Assembly (NCBI GenBank): GCA_007116865.1
Contig: SKHR01000087.1
Coordinates: 1-6,567, forward strand
Source: Marinospirillum sp.
GTDB taxonomy: Bacteria; Pseudomonadota; Gammaproteobacteria; Pseudomonadales; Halomonadaceae
Direction of reading: 5' to 3'
DNA: 6,567 nt
Made by a program: the position numbers and the translations under genes. Position 1 is the stretch's first letter. Every line of letters starts with the position of its first letter. The notes beneath the pieces are model-generated. The model was not told where the DNA came from. It was given only the letters and a program-made list of their open reading frames with translations, and searched no databases. Shown here piece after piece: positions 6,401 through 6,567 of this stretch.

Positions 6401-6567
6401 AACCGTCGCATCAAAGAACAAAGCCGCCGCCTGAGCAAGGAAGTGGCCGATGACTTGCAGCTGGAAGGCATCCGTCGCTCCGAAGTACGCATTCAGTCCA
6501 CCATTGATGAGCTGGGTTTTTGGGAGCCGCTGAAACAGTTCAACCAGCTGTATCTGGAGTGGCGCGA
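3401..6567 (+). CDS. SMC/MukB-like coiled-coil ATPase, DUF3584-like (3' end outside window)
   Basis: The frame is open from ATG 3401 to the window edge: 1055 complete codons and no stop. The N-terminal head (about 1-235) holds a Walker A P-loop, GTNASGKT, at residues 30-37, within HTNICGTNASGKTTLQRLIPV, followed by the conserved-looking VVPKTRKKFDEFYLP. A first coiled-coil arm, very rich in Gln, Glu, Leu and Arg, runs from about 240 to 530. A non-coiled segment with Pro, Gly, Tyr and Trp spans about 533-605, where an SMC hinge would lie. A second arm runs from about 606 to 880 and ends at PPPSQAP (881-887). Helices then lead towards the C-terminal head. The expected Walker B and ABC signature are beyond the window. 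From memory this resembles DUF3584 proteins (about 1200 residues, P-loop, function unknown) more than SbcC, RecN or canonical SMC, but no search was possible. The Shine-Dalgarno is weak (GGA at 3390-3392). Internal Met9 has none, so 3401 is kept. The protein probably binds DNA and ATP in the cytoplasm; a precise role cannot be given. Confidence 0.85.
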   Translation, partial: MSHLLRIIMIHGHLDGVMELDLDGHTNICGTNASGKTTLQRLIPVFYGEQPNRVVPKTRKKFDEFYLPHRNSYLIYEYRTETGKTCQAVLTRNKEGGVAYRFLDAAYQPQQYLTENEQGLLALSYEDWQTGLRAQKIDFSSKLQATTEYRSVIQNDFTLLRGQAREGLRLRQMAAQFSLVRQTHRIRHMEKLVYAVHAKEGKMDTLKTMLAAIFEEDGVELPETRIKNTKAKEWIQRMRQSMRLEPLQTQYEKLAELGVQLDQIETSLWQLQPRLVQDLSQLEQQRADAEAAFQALERERRQAQQAYEENRDQLNDQLSSWTSQQRQASDQLDVIQARWDEFEALDMPALQLAQQQLPHWREEQEEDQQHYRLLREQQGDLHEQFKERQWALTEKLNQRLEQNNQKIRQLQTQKEALLHQLASRKAERGRDYDAQRDQMQADYQTQLDELGQHLAGLKAQQQGVFSHAEERDALQAAQARIELAQQQRQHLSKQLEQQLQQLTQRQQTRQQADEALTLARRQLSQAEAHCRALYAQRDPETGSLRYYLRSQQPGWEQTLGKVLREDLLTRSDLSPQPAAQNSSQLFNLTLDLNAIDLPDYAQEETALAEAIERAEYQTAQQAQQMREAEQTLHQANEAVKTQQQQVDQLRHERDQADQEVQYATEARDRLQAQQTQLEIQRREALDKEVQQLQQQWQKLQTQRNEALDALREDHQGQLLELEADNQLQMDDLAQQLEQLETQIQQRRADHAAQLQELQTAHEQVLREEGVDPHTLRSVEARIQAREQQIQQTVSRQDELEAYQTFVREDWQKRKPRLVEEEARLNAQVRDAQTQLDRLKSQWQAQKAQCQAQQDSLQTQMRQAEDQLGQIRQVMNQLEALPPPSQAPQTLQQAGDLAERLERARSGLKQRAQWLRDLQERFARFEAELVRDAQASFIELFHQQKQTLLDAKEGMDMDERQFIPLISELLQLLQDQQHLLLEEGRNLGGDLSKFFTVFRDLNRRIKEQSRRLSKEVADDLQLEGIRRSEVRIQSTIDELGFWEPLKQFNQLYLEWR

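Overview
The window is a stretch of bacterial chromosome, most likely from a gammaproteobacterium. The hemA, prfA, prmC and lrp products all read as close relatives of their enterobacterial counterparts, and the hemA-prfA-prmC order is the one found in Escherichia coli. No mobile elements, tRNA or rRNA genes, or CRISPR arrays were seen. All supported genes are on the + strand.

Layout: (1) Positions 1-2683 hold a tight three-gene block. It contains the 3' part of hemA (glutamyl-tRNA reductase, 5' end outside the window), prfA (peptide chain release factor 1) and prmC (release factor glutamine methyltransferase). Both junctions are 4-base ATGA overlaps, which suggests one transcript and coupled translation. 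PrmC methylates the glutamine of the GGQ motif made by the gene just before it, so enzyme and substrate are encoded side by side. (2) A 123-base AT-rich gap (2684-2806) carries a possible weak hairpin, a possible promoter and a clear 19-base dyad, followed by lrp, a global regulator of the Lrp/AsnC family (2807-3313). (3) An 87-base gap (3314-3400) holds a terminator-like hairpin and a T-run. (4) From 3401 to the end runs a single very long open reading frame of at least 1055 codons, cut by the window edge. It encodes an SMC/MukB-like protein: a Walker A P-loop near the N terminus, two long Gln-rich coiled-coil arms of similar length, and a short non-coiled segment between them where an SMC hinge would lie.

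The first block serves tetrapyrrole synthesis and translation termination. Lrp and the SMC-like ATPase are both plausible DNA-binding, chromosome-associated proteins, but nothing in the sequence proves that they act together. The SMC-like gene is the least characterised part of the window. It resembles what I remember of the DUF3584 family (P-loop proteins of about 1200 residues with unknown function). No accessory gene of the mukEF or jetABD type lies upstream of it here, and the downstream side is not visible.
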